The position numbers were made by a program, and so were the translations under genes. The notes below the pieces were generated by a model, which was given only the letters and a program-made list of their open reading frames with translations, had not been told where the DNA came from and ran no database searches. Positions 53,510 through 63,027 of a stretch of 64,000 nt of DNA are shown piece by piece. Each line of letters opens with the position of its first letter. Position 1 is the first letter of the stretch. The DNA is from Pannonibacter sp. SL95 (lineage in GTDB: Bacteria > Pseudomonadota > Alphaproteobacteria > Rhizobiales > Stappiaceae): NCBI RefSeq assembly GCF_026672425.1, contig NZ_JAPPRC010000003.1, forward strand, positions 62,001 through 126,000, given 5' to 3'.

Positions 53510-55360
53510 ATGCCAGATCCGATGCCGATCGTTCCCTCCGTGGCCGTGCCCTCTGCTCTGGCGTCAGCGGCCGAGTTTTTCCGCAAGGCCAGCGCGATGC
53601 CTTTCCCCGGCGCAGCGCAGGAGGACAATGAAACTGAGTCCGGAGCTTCAGAGCTTCTGGATCGTGCCACCCGGGCCTTCCTCGCAAGACTGACCGGAGG
53701 CGTTTCCCCCGGAGCCTTGATCGAGGCCTATGCCGACTGGCTCATGCATCTGGCGGTGCTGCCGGGAAAGCAGGCCAGTCTTGTGCAAAAGGCCGTTCGC
53801 AAGGCATCCCGGCTGTCGCGTTTTGCCATGAGCTGTGCCGTCGCCGGTGGCCAGCCTGAGGCTTGCATTGACCCTCTGCCGCAGGACCATCGCTTTGCCC
53901 ATGAAGGCTGGAAGACCTGGCCGTTCAATCTCTATGCCCAGTCATTCCTGCTAACTCAGCAGTGGTGGTACAACGCAATGACAGGCGTGCGCGGTGTGTC
54001 GCCTCATCACGAGCGCATTGTCGATTTCGTGACCCGGCAGATGCTGGACCTTGCCGCGCCATCCAATTTCCTGCTGACGAACCCGGAGGTCCTGCGCCGT
54101 ACGATGGATGAAGGCGGCATGAACCTCGTCCGCGGATCGCAGCATCTGTTCGAGGATCTGGAGCGGCTGGGCGGCAATCGTCCGAACCCGGAAACCGAGA
54201 CCTTCCGCCCGGGTGAAGCGCTTGCCGTCAGCCCGGGCAAGGTCGTCTATCGCAACAGGCTGATCGAACTCATCCAGTACGAACCGTCGACGCCTGATGT
54301 GCATCCCGAGCCGGTGCTGATCGTGCCGGCCTGGATCATGAAATACTACATCCTCGACCTGTCGCCCGAAAACTCGCTTGTCCGGTATCTGGTCGGCCAG
54401 GGCTTTACCGTTTTCATGATTTCATGGCGCAATCCCGGTACTGAAGACCGGGATCTGGGCATGGATGATTATCGCCGTCTCGGCGTCGAGGCCGCGCTTG
54501 CCGCCGCCCGCGAAATCACGGGGGCGGCGAAGGTTCACGCAGCTGGCTACTGTCTTGGCGGGACCTTGCTGTCGATCACGGCCGCAGGGCTGTTCCATCG
54601 CGGCGACGAGAGCATTGCCAGCCTGTCGCTCTTTGCGGCACAGACCGACTTCACCGAAGCGGGCGAGCTGACGCTCTTCATTGATGAGAGCGAAGTGTCG
54701 TTCCTTGAAGACCTGATGTGGGAGCAGGGGTATCTCGACACCGCGCAGATGTCGGGGGCGTTCCAGCTGTTGCGGTCAAAGGACCTCATCTGGTCGCGGG
54801 TCGTGCGCGAGTATCTCCTCGGCGAGCGCGCGCCGATGTTCGATCTGATGGCCTGGAATGCAGATGGCACCCGTATGCCATATCGCATGCATTCGGAGTA
54901 TCTGCGCCAGCTGTTCCTGCGCAATGACTTTGCCGAGGGACGTTACAAGGTCGACGGCGCGGCGGTGTCGGTTGAGGACATCACAGCGCCGGTGTTCGCC
55001 GTCGGGACGGAACAGGACCACGTGGCGCCCTGGCGTTCCGTGTTCAAGATCCGCCATCTGGCGGACAGTGAGGTCACTTTTGTCCTGACCACGGGCGGGC
55101 ACAACGCTGGCATCGTCAGCGAACCGGGTCACAAGCACCGCAGTTATCGCATCCTGACCTCGCCACCGCACAATGGCCACCTCGATCCCGAAGGATGGGT
55201 TGCTGTTGCGGACCAGCGCGAGGGATCGTGGTGGGAGGCCTGGTCGTCCTGGCTATCCGAGCGCTCTGGACCGCGTGGGGCATTGCCGACCATGGGCAAG
55301 GCCTCGGTTGGCCTTGCCCCGCTTTGTCCAGCGCCGGGCACCTATGTCCTGATGCGGTGA
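53510..55360 (+). CDS. phaC: Class I poly(3-hydroxyalkanoate) synthase PhaC
   Basis: Polymerises 3-hydroxyacyl-CoA into PHA at the granule surface. Length is 616 residues. The lipase-like box is GYCLGG with catalytic Cys348; the other triad members are Asp503 (EQDHVAP) and His531 (GGHNAG), matching class I spacing. The N-terminal PHA-polymerase domain covers about 100-265. ATG 53510 has GGGGAG six bases upstream; an ATG at 53504 lies too close. phaA and phaB are not in the window, so precursors come from elsewhere. Confidence 0.94.
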   Translation: MPDPMPIVPSVAVPSALASAAEFFRKASAMPFPGAAQEDNETESGASELLDRATRAFLARLTGGVSPGALIEAYADWLMHLAVLPGKQASLVQKAVRKASRLSRFAMSCAVAGGQPEACIDPLPQDHRFAHEGWKTWPFNLYAQSFLLTQQWWYNAMTGVRGVSPHHERIVDFVTRQMLDLAAPSNFLLTNPEVLRRTMDEGGMNLVRGSQHLFEDLERLGGNRPNPETETFRPGEALAVSPGKVVYRNRLIELIQYEPSTPDVHPEPVLIVPAWIMKYYILDLSPENSLVRYLVGQGFTVFMISWRNPGTEDRDLGMDDYRRLGVEAALAAAREITGAAKVHAAGYCLGGTLLSITAAGLFHRGDESIASLSLFAAQTDFTEAGELTLFIDESEVSFLEDLMWEQGYLDTAQMSGAFQLLRSKDLIWSRVVREYLLGERAPMFDLMAWNADGTRMPYRMHSEYLRQLFLRNDFAEGRYKVDGAAVSVEDITAPVFAVGTEQDHVAPWRSVFKIRHLADSEVTFVLTTGGHNAGIVSEPGHKHRSYRILTSPPHNGHLDPEGWVAVADQREGSWWEAWSSWLSERSGPRGALPTMGKASVGLAPLCPAPGTYVLMR

Positions 55361-55376
55361 CGGACGCAGGTCCGCG

Positions 55377-56066
55377 TCAGCGCCGCAACCACGACTGCAA
55401 CTCGGCGGTGACTGCGCCCGGTGCCTCGAGTGTCGACAGATGACCGCAACCCGGAAGCACGGCGAGACTGCTGCCGGGGATGGCCTCATGCATGTCGCGC
55501 GCGATGGCCGGCGGCGTCAGCGTGTCGCCCTCTCCAACCAGAACCAGGGTCGGGACCGTGATCGCCCCCAGTGACGGCCGCGAATCAATCCGGCTCATGA
55601 TCGCTTTCTGCTGGCGCACAAAGGCTTCCGCGCCGGTTTCGCGCGCCATGTCGACGACAACGCCTTTCAGTCCTTCGTCTTCGATCCGGCTTGCATCGAC
55701 CAGGCCGGGATAGAGCAGATGCGGGACCTTGGCGAACTTGCCCGTCTCGGCCAGTTCGATCAGCACGCGGCGGCGTTCGCCCTGTTCGGGCGCATCCGGG
55801 CGCGGGCTTGTATCCAGGAGGGCAAGCCGCGTTACGCGCTCTGCAGCCTGCCGCATGATTTCCATGGCGACGTAACCGCCCATCGACAGGCCGGCCAGGG
55901 CAAAACGCCCCGGGACCTGCGACAGGATATCGGCCGCAATCGCTGCGATCGTGTCATGCTCGCGGTGATTGGCAACCAGAACGGGGCGGTCTGCCAGGGC
56001 GACGATCTGCGGGGCATAAAGGGTCTCGGTGCACAGAAGACCCGGGATCAGGACAATCGGTTCCAT
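55377..56066 (-). CDS. Alpha/beta hydrolase family protein
   Basis: A 229-residue small serine hydrolase. The nucleophile elbow is GLSMGGY (near 80-86), the acid Asp is in LVGEGDTLTPP, and the His is in GCGHLSTLE. The start MEPIVLIPGLLCTETLYAPQ is typical of a family of short alphaproteobacterial hydrolases. The substrate is unknown. It lies 12 bp after ubiG on the same strand and converges on phaC with 16 bp between stops. Confidence 0.88.
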   Translation of the reverse strand: MEPIVLIPGLLCTETLYAPQIVALADRPVLVANHREHDTIAAIAADILSQVPGRFALAGLSMGGYVAMEIMRQAAERVTRLALLDTSPRPDAPEQGERRRVLIELAETGKFAKVPHLLYPGLVDASRIEDEGLKGVVVDMARETGAEAFVRQQKAIMSRIDSRPSLGAITVPTLVLVGEGDTLTPPAIARDMHEAIPGSSLAVLPGCGHLSTLEAPGAVTAELQSWLRR

Positions 56067-56078
56067 GGTGCGGTTCCG

Positions 56079-56849
56079 TCAGCGCGCCGGGCCGCCGGCG
56101 CGGCCGGCGAGAAGCATGTAGTTCACATCCATGTCGCGCGACTTGTTCCAGCTGTCGGTGAGCGGATTGTAGGTGACGCCATTGCGGTCCAGGATTTCCA
56201 GGCCGGCAGCAGCAAGCGGGCCTTCGATCTCGGACGGGCGCACCAGCTTCTCATAGGAATGCGTGCCTTTGGGCAGCCAGCGCAGCACATACTCCGCACC
56301 GACAATCGCCAGAGCATAGGCCTTCAGCGTGCGGTTGATGGTGGCGACAAACATCAGTCCATCGGGCCGGACCATCCGCGCGACTTCCGACAGGAACAGG
56401 GGCACGTCAGCGACGTGTTCGACAACTTCCATGTTCAGAACCACGTCAAAAGTCTCGCCAGCGGCGGCGAGTTCTTCAGCGGTTGTGGCGCGGTAATCGA
56501 TGGCCAGGCCGGACTGGGCCGCATGCAGCCGTGCGATCTCGATGTTGGTTGTGGACGGGTCGGCCCCGGTCACCTCTGCCCCGAGGCGTGCCATCGGCTC
56601 GCTCAAAAGGCCGCCGCCGCAGCCGATGTCGAGGATGCGCAGGCCCCTGAAGGCGTCGCTGGCTTTCGGGTCGCGGCCGAACCGCTCGCAGACCTTTTCC
56701 TTGATGTAGGCAAGGCGCACCGGATTGAACTTGTGCAGCGGGCGGAACTTGCCCGTCGGGCTCCACCATTCGGCCGCCATGGCGGAGAACCGGGCCACTT
56801 CGCGCTCATCGACGGTGCCGGCGGTGTGGGGGCTGGCATTCGGGCTCAT
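56079..56849 (-). CDS. ubiG: Ubiquinone biosynthesis O-methyltransferase UbiG
   Basis: Methylates the two ring hydroxyls in ubiquinone synthesis at the inner-membrane face. Length is 256 residues. SAM motif I is [14 protein letters not shown] (near 72-85), followed by [13 protein letters not shown] and [12 protein letters not shown]. The start with [30 protein letters not shown] is diagnostic of UbiG. It is divergent from lysC, the usual rhizobial arrangement, and is followed closely by the small hydrolase gene. Confidence 0.96.
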   Translation of the reverse strand: MSPNASPHTAGTVDEREVARFSAMAAEWWSPTGKFRPLHKFNPVRLAYIKEKVCERFGRDPKASDAFRGLRILDIGCGGGLLSEPMARLGAEVTGADPSTTNIEIARLHAAQSGLAIDYRATTAEELAAAGETFDVVLNMEVVEHVADVPLFLSEVARMVRPDGLMFVATINRTLKAYALAIVGAEYVLRWLPKGTHSYEKLVRPSEIEGPLAAAGLEILDRNGVTYNPLTDSWNKSRDMDVNYMLLAGRAGGPAR

Positions 56850-57065
56850 GGCTGGTCCTTTCCTCGGGTTTTGTCCTGCGGGCGGTCAAGGCCGTCCGGC
56901 TGTCTTACGTGGGGCTTGCGCCGCGCGGATGACCTTCTCGCTTGCGGCCACTTTGTCAAGGCGCGGTGTTGCAGCAGGGGCGATGTCGCTGTATGCATTT
57001 CGCCCGATCCGCCGGGCGCGCTTCTTGCGCCCACAGGCCCTCGCGAGTGTAGACCAGGACCAAAA

Positions 57066-58316
57066 ATGGCCCGACTGGTTATGAAGTTCGGCGGTACGTC
57101 CGTCGCCAATATCGAACGTATCCGCAACGTGGCCCGTCACGTGAAGCGCGAAGTTGACGCTGGCCATGAAGTCGCCGTCGTCGTCTCCGCCATGTCGGGC
57201 GCCACCAACCAGCTGGTGGCCTGGTGCCGGGAAGCCGCGCCGATGCATGACGCGCGTGAATATGACGCAGTCGTCGCATCCGGCGAGCAGGTGACTTCGG
57301 GCCTCCTGGCCATTGTGCTGCAGGAAATGGGTGTCAACGCCCGGTCCTGGCAGGGCTGGCAGATCCCGATCCGCACCGATGGCTCGCACGGGGCCGCCCG
57401 GATTGCCGGCATCGACGGCGCCTTCATGGTCGAACGCCTGCAGCAGGGCCAGGTGGCCGTGGTTGCCGGTTTCCAGGGCATTGCCCCGGACAACCGCATC
57501 TCCACGCTTGGCCGTGGTGGCTCCGACACCAGCGCCGTTGCCATCGCCGCCGCGATCCAGGCCGACCGCTGCGACATCTATACGGATGTGGACGGCGTCT
57601 ACACCACGGACCCGCGCATCGTCCCGAAAGCCCGCCGGCTCGACCGTGTGGCCTTCGAGGAAATGCTCGAGATGGCCTCGCTTGGCGCCAAGGTGCTGCA
57701 GGTCCGCTCGGTCGAGATGGCCATGGTGCATGGCGTGCGCACGTTCGTACGCTCCAGCTTTGATGATCCCGATGCCCCGCAGACGGGCAAGGATGGTCTG
57801 CCCCCCGGAACCCTTATCTGCGACGAGGATGAGCTCGTGGAACAGCAAGTCGTGACCGGCATCGCCTTTGCCAAGGACGAAGCCCAGATTTCCATCCGCA
57901 ACGTGCCGGACCAGCCGGGTGTTGCCGGTTCCGTTTTCGGCCCGCTTGCCGATGCCAACATCAACGTGGACATGATCGTCCAGAACATCTCGCCGGACGG
58001 CAAGACGACGGACATCACCTTCACCGTGCCCGAATCGGAATACGAGCGGGCGCTGAAGGTGCTTGAAGACAAGCGCACCGTGCTTGGTTACGCCGCTGTC
58101 GAAGGCGCCCGCGATGTGGTCAAGGTGTCGGTCATCGGCATCGGCATGCGCTCCCACGCCGGCGTTGCCGCCCAGTGTTTCTGCGGCCTTGCGGAGAAGG
58201 GCATCAACATCCGCGCCATCACCACGTCGGAAATCAAGATCTCCGTGCTGATCGATTCCGCTTACACGGAACTTGCGGTCCGGACTCTCCATTCGCTATA
58301 CGGATTGGACGGATAA
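57066..58316 (+). CDS. lysC: Aspartate kinase LysC
   Basis: First enzyme of the aspartate family of amino acids, phosphorylating aspartate. Length is 416 residues. The kinase motif KFGGTS is at residues 7-12; GRGGSDTSAVAIAA and the YTDVDGVYTTDPR segment are in the catalytic domain. Two ACT domains follow (about 265-415), giving feedback control by lysine and/or threonine. ATG 57066 is clear; the frame is open for 1.3 kb upstream across ubiG and its neighbour, but that is antisense to real genes. ptsP follows after 73 bp. Confidence 0.97.
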   Translation: MARLVMKFGGTSVANIERIRNVARHVKREVDAGHEVAVVVSAMSGATNQLVAWCREAAPMHDAREYDAVVASGEQVTSGLLAIVLQEMGVNARSWQGWQIPIRTDGSHGAARIAGIDGAFMVERLQQGQVAVVAGFQGIAPDNRISTLGRGGSDTSAVAIAAAIQADRCDIYTDVDGVYTTDPRIVPKARRLDRVAFEEMLEMASLGAKVLQVRSVEMAMVHGVRTFVRSSFDDPDAPQTGKDGLPPGTLICDEDELVEQQVVTGIAFAKDEAQISIRNVPDQPGVAGSVFGPLADANINVDMIVQNISPDGKTTDITFTVPESEYERALKVLEDKRTVLGYAAVEGARDVVKVSVIGIGMRSHAGVAAQCFCGLAEKGINIRAITTSEIKISVLIDSAYTELAVRTLHSLYGLDG

Positions 58317-58389
58317 GCATTTCCGTGGAGCATGCGCTGGCGGGGTCCTCCCGCCAGTGGCTTTCACGCCGACGGGAACGGAGCTGACA

Positions 58390-60657
58390 ATGCGCAGCAA
58401 TCTGGCCGGTCCGCGCCTGTTGCTCCGCCGGCTTCGCGAAGTCATGGCGGAGCCGATCAACGCGCAGGAACGGCTCGACAAGATCGTGGTGCTGATCGCG
58501 TCCAACGTGGTCGCGGAAGTCTGTTCCGTCTACATTTTACGAGCCGACGGTGTTCTTGAGCTTTACGCCACCGAAGGCCTCAAGCGCGAAGCCGTGCACC
58601 AGGCGCAGCTGCGCGTCGGACAAGGCCTCGTCGGCCTGATTGCTGCCGAAGCCCGGCCGCTCAATCTCCCTAACGCGCGCGCGCACCCCGCCTTCGCCTA
58701 TCTGCCGGAGACGGGCGAAGAGGCTTACAACTCGTTCCTCGGTGTGCCGGTGCTGCGCGCCGGGCGCACGCTCGGTGTTCTCGTGGTGCAGAACAAGTCG
58801 CACCGCACCTATTACGAGGACGAGGTCGAGGCGCTGCAGACAACCGCGATGGTCATCGCGGAAATGGTCGCCGCCGGCGAGCTGGAAGCGATTGCAAAGC
58901 CCGGGACCGCGCTTGACCTCTCGCGCCCGATACGGTTCGAGGCAGTTGGCCTTGCCGATGGCGTCGGCCTTGGTCATGTGGTGCTGCATGAGCCGCGCGT
59001 CGTCGTCACCAATCTTATTGCCGAAGACACCGACAACGAGCGGACCCGTCTCGAGGCGGCTGTCAACCGGCTGCGCCTGTCCATCGACAGCCTGCTGTCC
59101 AGCGGCGACATGGCCCAGTCCGGCGAGCACCGGGACGTGCTGGAAGCCTACCGGATGTTCGCCTATGACCAGGGCTGGATCCGCAAGATCGAGGAGGCCA
59201 TCAACAATGGCCTGACGGCGGAAGCGGCCGTGGAAAAGGTCCAGAGCGACATGCGTGCCCGCATGCTGCGCCAGACCGATCCCTATCTGCGCGAGCGCCT
59301 GCATGATCTCGATGATCTGGCGCACCGGCTGATCCGCGAGCTGATGGGCCGCCAGCATGGCTCGTCCTCCGGCGTGCTGCCGAAAGACGCGATCATCGTG
59401 GCGCGCAACATGGGCGCGGCCGAGCTGCTGGACTACGGCCGGGACCGGATTCGCGGCGTCGTTCTCGAGGAAGGTGGTCCGACCAGCCACGTGACGATTG
59501 TCGCCCGCGCGCTTGGTATTGCTGCGGTCGGTCAGGTCCAGGACGTGGTCAGCCTTGCCGATGCGGGCGATGCCATTATCGTCGATGGCGGTTCGGGCGA
59601 GGTCTATCTGCGGCCGGCGACGGACGTGCAGGATGCCTACGCCGAAAAGGTCCGGTTCCGGGCTCGCCGCCAGGCGGAATATCGCCGTCTTCGCGCCAAG
59701 CCGTCGGTCACCAAGGACGGCGTGGAAGTCGGGCTGCAGATGAACGCCGGCCTGCTGGTCGATCTGCCGCATTTGTCCGAATCCGGCGCTGTTGGCGTCG
59801 GGCTGTTCCGGACCGAACTGCAGTTCATGGTTGCCTCGTCGTTCCCCCGGCTGTCGGATCAGCAGAACCAGTACACCCAGGTGCTGGATGCTGCCGGCGG
59901 AAAGCCGGTGACCTTCCGCTCGCTCGATATCGGCGGTGACAAGGTGCTGCCGTATCTCCGGGCGATCCATGAGGAAAACCCGGCCATGGGCTGGCGCGCT
60001 CTGCGCCTCGGCCTTGATCGTCCGGGACTGCTGCGCACGCAGGTGCGGGCCCTGTTGCGGGCGGCAGCCGGGCGCGAGCTGCGGTTGATGTTCCCGATGG
60101 TCTCCGAAGTCGAGGAGTTCCACCGTGCCAAGGATCTGGTTGACCGCGAGCTGCGCCACTCGCGCCGGCATGGTCATGCGGTGCCGGATGCGATCCGGCT
60201 TGGCACGATGATCGAGGTTCCCTCGCTGCTCTATCAGCTCGAGGAGCTGATGCAGGCGGTGGACTTCGTGTCGGTCGGCTCGAACGATCTGTTCCAGTTC
60301 TTCAATGCGGTCGACCGTGGCAACACCCGGGTTGCCGATCGCTATGACACGATGGGGGCCGGGTTCCTGCGGGCGCTGAAGTCGATCACGGATGCGGCGG
60401 CACGGTATCATGTGCCGGTGACCCTGTGCGGTGAGCTGGCCGGCAAGCCGCTGGAGGCGATGGCTCTGGTGGGCATCGGCTTCCGCTCATTGTCCATGTC
60501 ACCTGCCGCGCTCGGTCCGGTGAAGGCCATGATCCGCAGCCTGGACCTTGGCCGGCTGCAGGCGCGGCTGTTGCCGCGGCTCGAGCCGGGCCATCCGGAC
60601 CGGGATCTGCGCCAGTTCCTGCGCCAGTTCGCGGCCGAGCAGGACGTCGCTCTCTAG
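58390..60657 (+). CDS. ptsP: Phosphoenolpyruvate-protein phosphotransferase PtsP (EI-Ntr)
   Basis: Enzyme I of the nitrogen-related phosphotransferase system; it passes phosphate from PEP to NPr. Length is 755 residues: a GAF domain (about 18-160), then the swivelling phosphohistidine domain with active His367 in GGPTSHVTIVA, and the PEP-binding barrel with GLFRTELQFM and the acid Cys680 (TLCGELAG). The GAF domain may sense glutamine, as in other EI-Ntr proteins. GGAG precedes ATG 58390. It belongs to the lysC-ptsP-prfA-prmC cluster. Confidence 0.96.
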   Translation: MRSNLAGPRLLLRRLREVMAEPINAQERLDKIVVLIASNVVAEVCSVYILRADGVLELYATEGLKREAVHQAQLRVGQGLVGLIAAEARPLNLPNARAHPAFAYLPETGEEAYNSFLGVPVLRAGRTLGVLVVQNKSHRTYYEDEVEALQTTAMVIAEMVAAGELEAIAKPGTALDLSRPIRFEAVGLADGVGLGHVVLHEPRVVVTNLIAEDTDNERTRLEAAVNRLRLSIDSLLSSGDMAQSGEHRDVLEAYRMFAYDQGWIRKIEEAINNGLTAEAAVEKVQSDMRARMLRQTDPYLRERLHDLDDLAHRLIRELMGRQHGSSSGVLPKDAIIVARNMGAAELLDYGRDRIRGVVLEEGGPTSHVTIVARALGIAAVGQVQDVVSLADAGDAIIVDGGSGEVYLRPATDVQDAYAEKVRFRARRQAEYRRLRAKPSVTKDGVEVGLQMNAGLLVDLPHLSESGAVGVGLFRTELQFMVASSFPRLSDQQNQYTQVLDAAGGKPVTFRSLDIGGDKVLPYLRAIHEENPAMGWRALRLGLDRPGLLRTQVRALLRAAAGRELRLMFPMVSEVEEFHRAKDLVDRELRHSRRHGHAVPDAIRLGTMIEVPSLLYQLEELMQAVDFVSVGSNDLFQFFNAVDRGNTRVADRYDTMGAGFLRALKSITDAAARYHVPVTLCGELAGKPLEAMALVGIGFRSLSMSPAALGPVKAMIRSLDLGRLQARLLPRLEPGHPDRDLRQFLRQFAAEQDVAL

Positions 60658-60714
60658 ACACCCATTTACCCTGTGCCCGCGCCGGACTGACCGCGCGGCC
60701 GAGGAGATTCGCGC

Positions 60715-61788
60715 ATGCTTGCGCAAGGAAAACTCGATACGTTGCTCAACCGCTTTGCCGAGATCGAGCATCGCATGTCGTCCAATCCGGACGCGGCGAC
60801 CTATGTCCGGCTGTCGCGCGAATATGCCGAGATCGAGCCGCTGGTCCGGGCCGTTCAGGCCTTGCGCAAGGCCGAAGAGGAACTCGCCGGAGCCGCGGCG
60901 ATGATCGAGGAGGCCGGATCTGACCGGGAGATGCGCGAGCTGGCCGAGGCCGAACGCGACGACCTCACAGCCCGGGTGGCCGAGCTGACCCAGGCGGTTC
61001 GGATCGGTCTGTTGCCGAAGGACTCCGCCGACAAGAATGACGCGATCCTCGAAGTGCGCGCCGGTACGGGCGGTGACGAGGCTGCGCTGTTTGCCGGTGA
61101 TCTGTTCCGCATGTACCAGCGCTTTGCCGAATTGCGCGGCTGGAAAGTGGAAGTCCTGTCGGCAAGCGAGGGTGAAGTCGGTGGCTACAAGGAAGTCATC
61201 GCCTCGGTGACTGGCGAGAACGTCTTCGCCCGGCTGAAGTTCGAGTCCGGCGTGCACCGCGTCCAGCGTGTGCCGGAAACCGAGTCCGGCGGCCGTATCC
61301 ATACCTCCGCTGCCACCGTCGCGGTGCTGCCGCAGGCGGAGGAAGTCGATGTCGAGATCGTCGAATCTGATCTGCGGATCGACACCTACCGTGCATCCGG
61401 CGCCGGCGGCCAGCACGTCAACACGACCGACTCGGCCGTGCGTATCACCCACGTTCCGACCGGCATTGTTGTCGCCGTGCAGGACGAGCGCTCGCAGCAC
61501 AAGAACAAGGCCCGCGCGCTGCAGCTGCTGCGCGCCCGCATCTACGACGGCCAGCGCGAGAAGATTGCCAGCGAACGCACCGAAGCGCGCCGGCTGCAAG
61601 TCGGCTCCGGCGACCGCTCCGAGCGGATCCGCACCTACAATTATCCGCAGGGCCGGGTCACCGATCATCGCATCGGCCTGACGCTCTACAAGCTGGAGCA
61701 GATCCTGTCTGGCGAGGCGCTGGATGAGGTGATCGAGGCGCTGACTATCGATCATCAGGCAACGCTGATGGCCGCCGAGGAGGCATGA
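60715..61788 (+). CDS. prfA: Peptide chain release factor 1
   Basis: Ends translation at UAA and UAG. Length is 357 residues. The GGQ motif is at 231-233 in [12 protein letters not shown], the stop-codon reading PxT motif is PET in [14 protein letters not shown], and the switch loop and C-terminal text [13 protein letters not shown] are canonical. GAGGAG lies just upstream of the ATG. Its stop overlaps the prmC start by four bases, coupling the factor to the enzyme that methylates its GGQ glutamine. Confidence 0.98.
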   Translation: MLAQGKLDTLLNRFAEIEHRMSSNPDAATYVRLSREYAEIEPLVRAVQALRKAEEELAGAAAMIEEAGSDREMRELAEAERDDLTARVAELTQAVRIGLLPKDSADKNDAILEVRAGTGGDEAALFAGDLFRMYQRFAELRGWKVEVLSASEGEVGGYKEVIASVTGENVFARLKFESGVHRVQRVPETESGGRIHTSAATVAVLPQAEEVDVEIVESDLRIDTYRASGAGGQHVNTTDSAVRITHVPTGIVVAVQDERSQHKNKARALQLLRARIYDGQREKIASERTEARRLQVGSGDRSERIRTYNYPQGRVTDHRIGLTLYKLEQILSGEALDEVIEALTIDHQATLMAAEEA

Positions 61789-62654
61789 TGGCCACACGCG
61801 GCACGCTGTACCGGGACTGGCGCGACCGCTTCCGCGATGCGCAGCTGCCGACCGCTGATCTGGATGCAAGGATCCTCGTCGCTGCCGCCCTCGGCATTGA
61901 ACCCGGCGCCCTGGTGCTCGATCCGCACGAATCCATCACGCAGGAAAGCCTGGTCCGGGCCGCAGACTATGGCGCGCGGCGGTTGGCGGGCGAGCCGGTC
62001 GGCCGGATCCTTGGACGGCGCGAGTTTTTCGGCCTGGAGCTCAGCCTGTCCTCCGCGACACTTGAGCCACGTCCCGACACGGAAATCCTGGTCGAGGCCG
62101 TGCTGACCCGCATCAAGCCCGGGCCGTTGCGTCTGGCCGATCTGGGGACGGGAACCGGAGCCATTGTTCTTGCGCTGTTGAGCCAGTGGTCTGAAGCCAT
62201 TGGCGTCGCGGTTGACCTGTCGCACGAGGCGCTTGCAACGGCGCGGGCCAATGCGCAAAAGCATGGCCTGTCTGACCGGGTGCTGTTCCTGTGTGCCGAT
62301 TACGCCTCAGCGCTCGCTGGGGGACTGGATGTGATTGTCAGTAATCCCCCTTACATTTCGCATGCTGAACTGAGCGAATTGGCCAGCAATGTCCTCGATC
62401 ATGATCCGCATCTTGCACTGGATGGCGGCGTCGATGGACTTGATGCCTATCGCCAGATTGCACCGCTATCTTTCGCTCTTCTTGAAGAGGGCGGGCTGCT
62501 TGCGCTTGAGATCGGTTGCGCACAAGGTGCGTCTGTTGCCGCGCTTCTTTGCGATGCTGGGTTCCAACGTGTTGAAACTCTTCAGGATCTTTCCGGCCTC
62601 GACCGGGTCGTCCTTGGCTGGAAAGACCCCGTGAAACCGATCCTTGAAGCCTGA
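61785..62654 (+). CDS. prmC: Release factor glutamine N5-methyltransferase PrmC
   Basis: Methylates the Gln of the GGQ loop of release factors. Length is 289 residues. An N-terminal helical domain precedes the SAM fold with [17 protein letters not shown] (near 116) and the active-site NPPY at 187-190 in [14 protein letters not shown] 61785 overlaps the prfA stop as ATGA. The order prfA-prmC is near universal in proteobacteria. Confidence 0.97.
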   Translation: MMATRGTLYRDWRDRFRDAQLPTADLDARILVAAALGIEPGALVLDPHESITQESLVRAADYGARRLAGEPVGRILGRREFFGLELSLSSATLEPRPDTEILVEAVLTRIKPGPLRLADLGTGTGAIVLALLSQWSEAIGVAVDLSHEALATARANAQKHGLSDRVLFLCADYASALAGGLDVIVSNPPYISHAELSELASNVLDHDPHLALDGGVDGLDAYRQIAPLSFALLEEGGLLALEIGCAQGASVAALLCDAGFQRVETLQDLSGLDRVVLGWKDPVKPILEA

Positions 62655-63027
62655 AAAAGGGCTTGGAAATCCTGAAGGAACCAGATAGTTTCACCTCGCC
62701 GAAGCCGGAATGACGCAATCGGGGCAGGACTATACTGCCTGCTCGGCGATCTAGCCTGGACGGGGATATCGGGCCAAACGATCGCGACGCGTTTTGGGAC
62801 CCGATAAATTTCAAAAAGCTCCGGCAACTCGGTCTGTCGCAGATGATGATTGAATTCTCTCCGTTTCGGGATAGAGCAATCGCGTCGAGTTTTACTAACA
62901 GGCGGTCGTGTGCCCGTCAGTGATCGGGGTCTTTTCTTTAGGACCGCGCGAGCTGGCGCATCGCAGGCGGCGTCACGTGATTGATCGGCAATGCGCCGGT
63001 CGCCGTTCCTCAAGAGTTAACGGCAGG
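62655..63027. other. 373-bp gap between prmC and the DUF4167 gene
   Basis: No gene is seen. An imperfect hairpin at 62767-62806 pairs TATCGGG with CCCGATA and AAACG with CGTTT around a seven-base-plus loop. Local GC falls below that of the genes, as expected for promoter DNA. A small dyad, GGTC/GACC, lies near 62935-62952. The DUF4167 promoter presumably lies here. Confidence 0.6.
62767..62806. other. Imperfect stem-loop upstream of DUF4167 gene
   Basis: TATCGGG (62767-62773) pairs with CCCGATA (62800-62806), and inside it CC and AAACG pair with CGTTT and GG with small bulges. The total stem is about 14 bp. No T-run follows on the plus strand, so it is a leader or DNA-binding structure rather than an obvious terminator of prmC. 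Confidence 0.45.

Noticed and set aside
55719-57065. Very long upstream extension of the lysC frame
   Set aside because: It is antisense to ubiG and a hydrolase gene and carries no family resemblance; lysC starts cleanly at 57066 with MARLVMKFGGTS.
58537-60411. 624-codon minus-strand frame opposite ptsP
   Set aside because: ptsP has complete domains and active-site residues on the plus strand; the antisense frame shows no recognisable domain.
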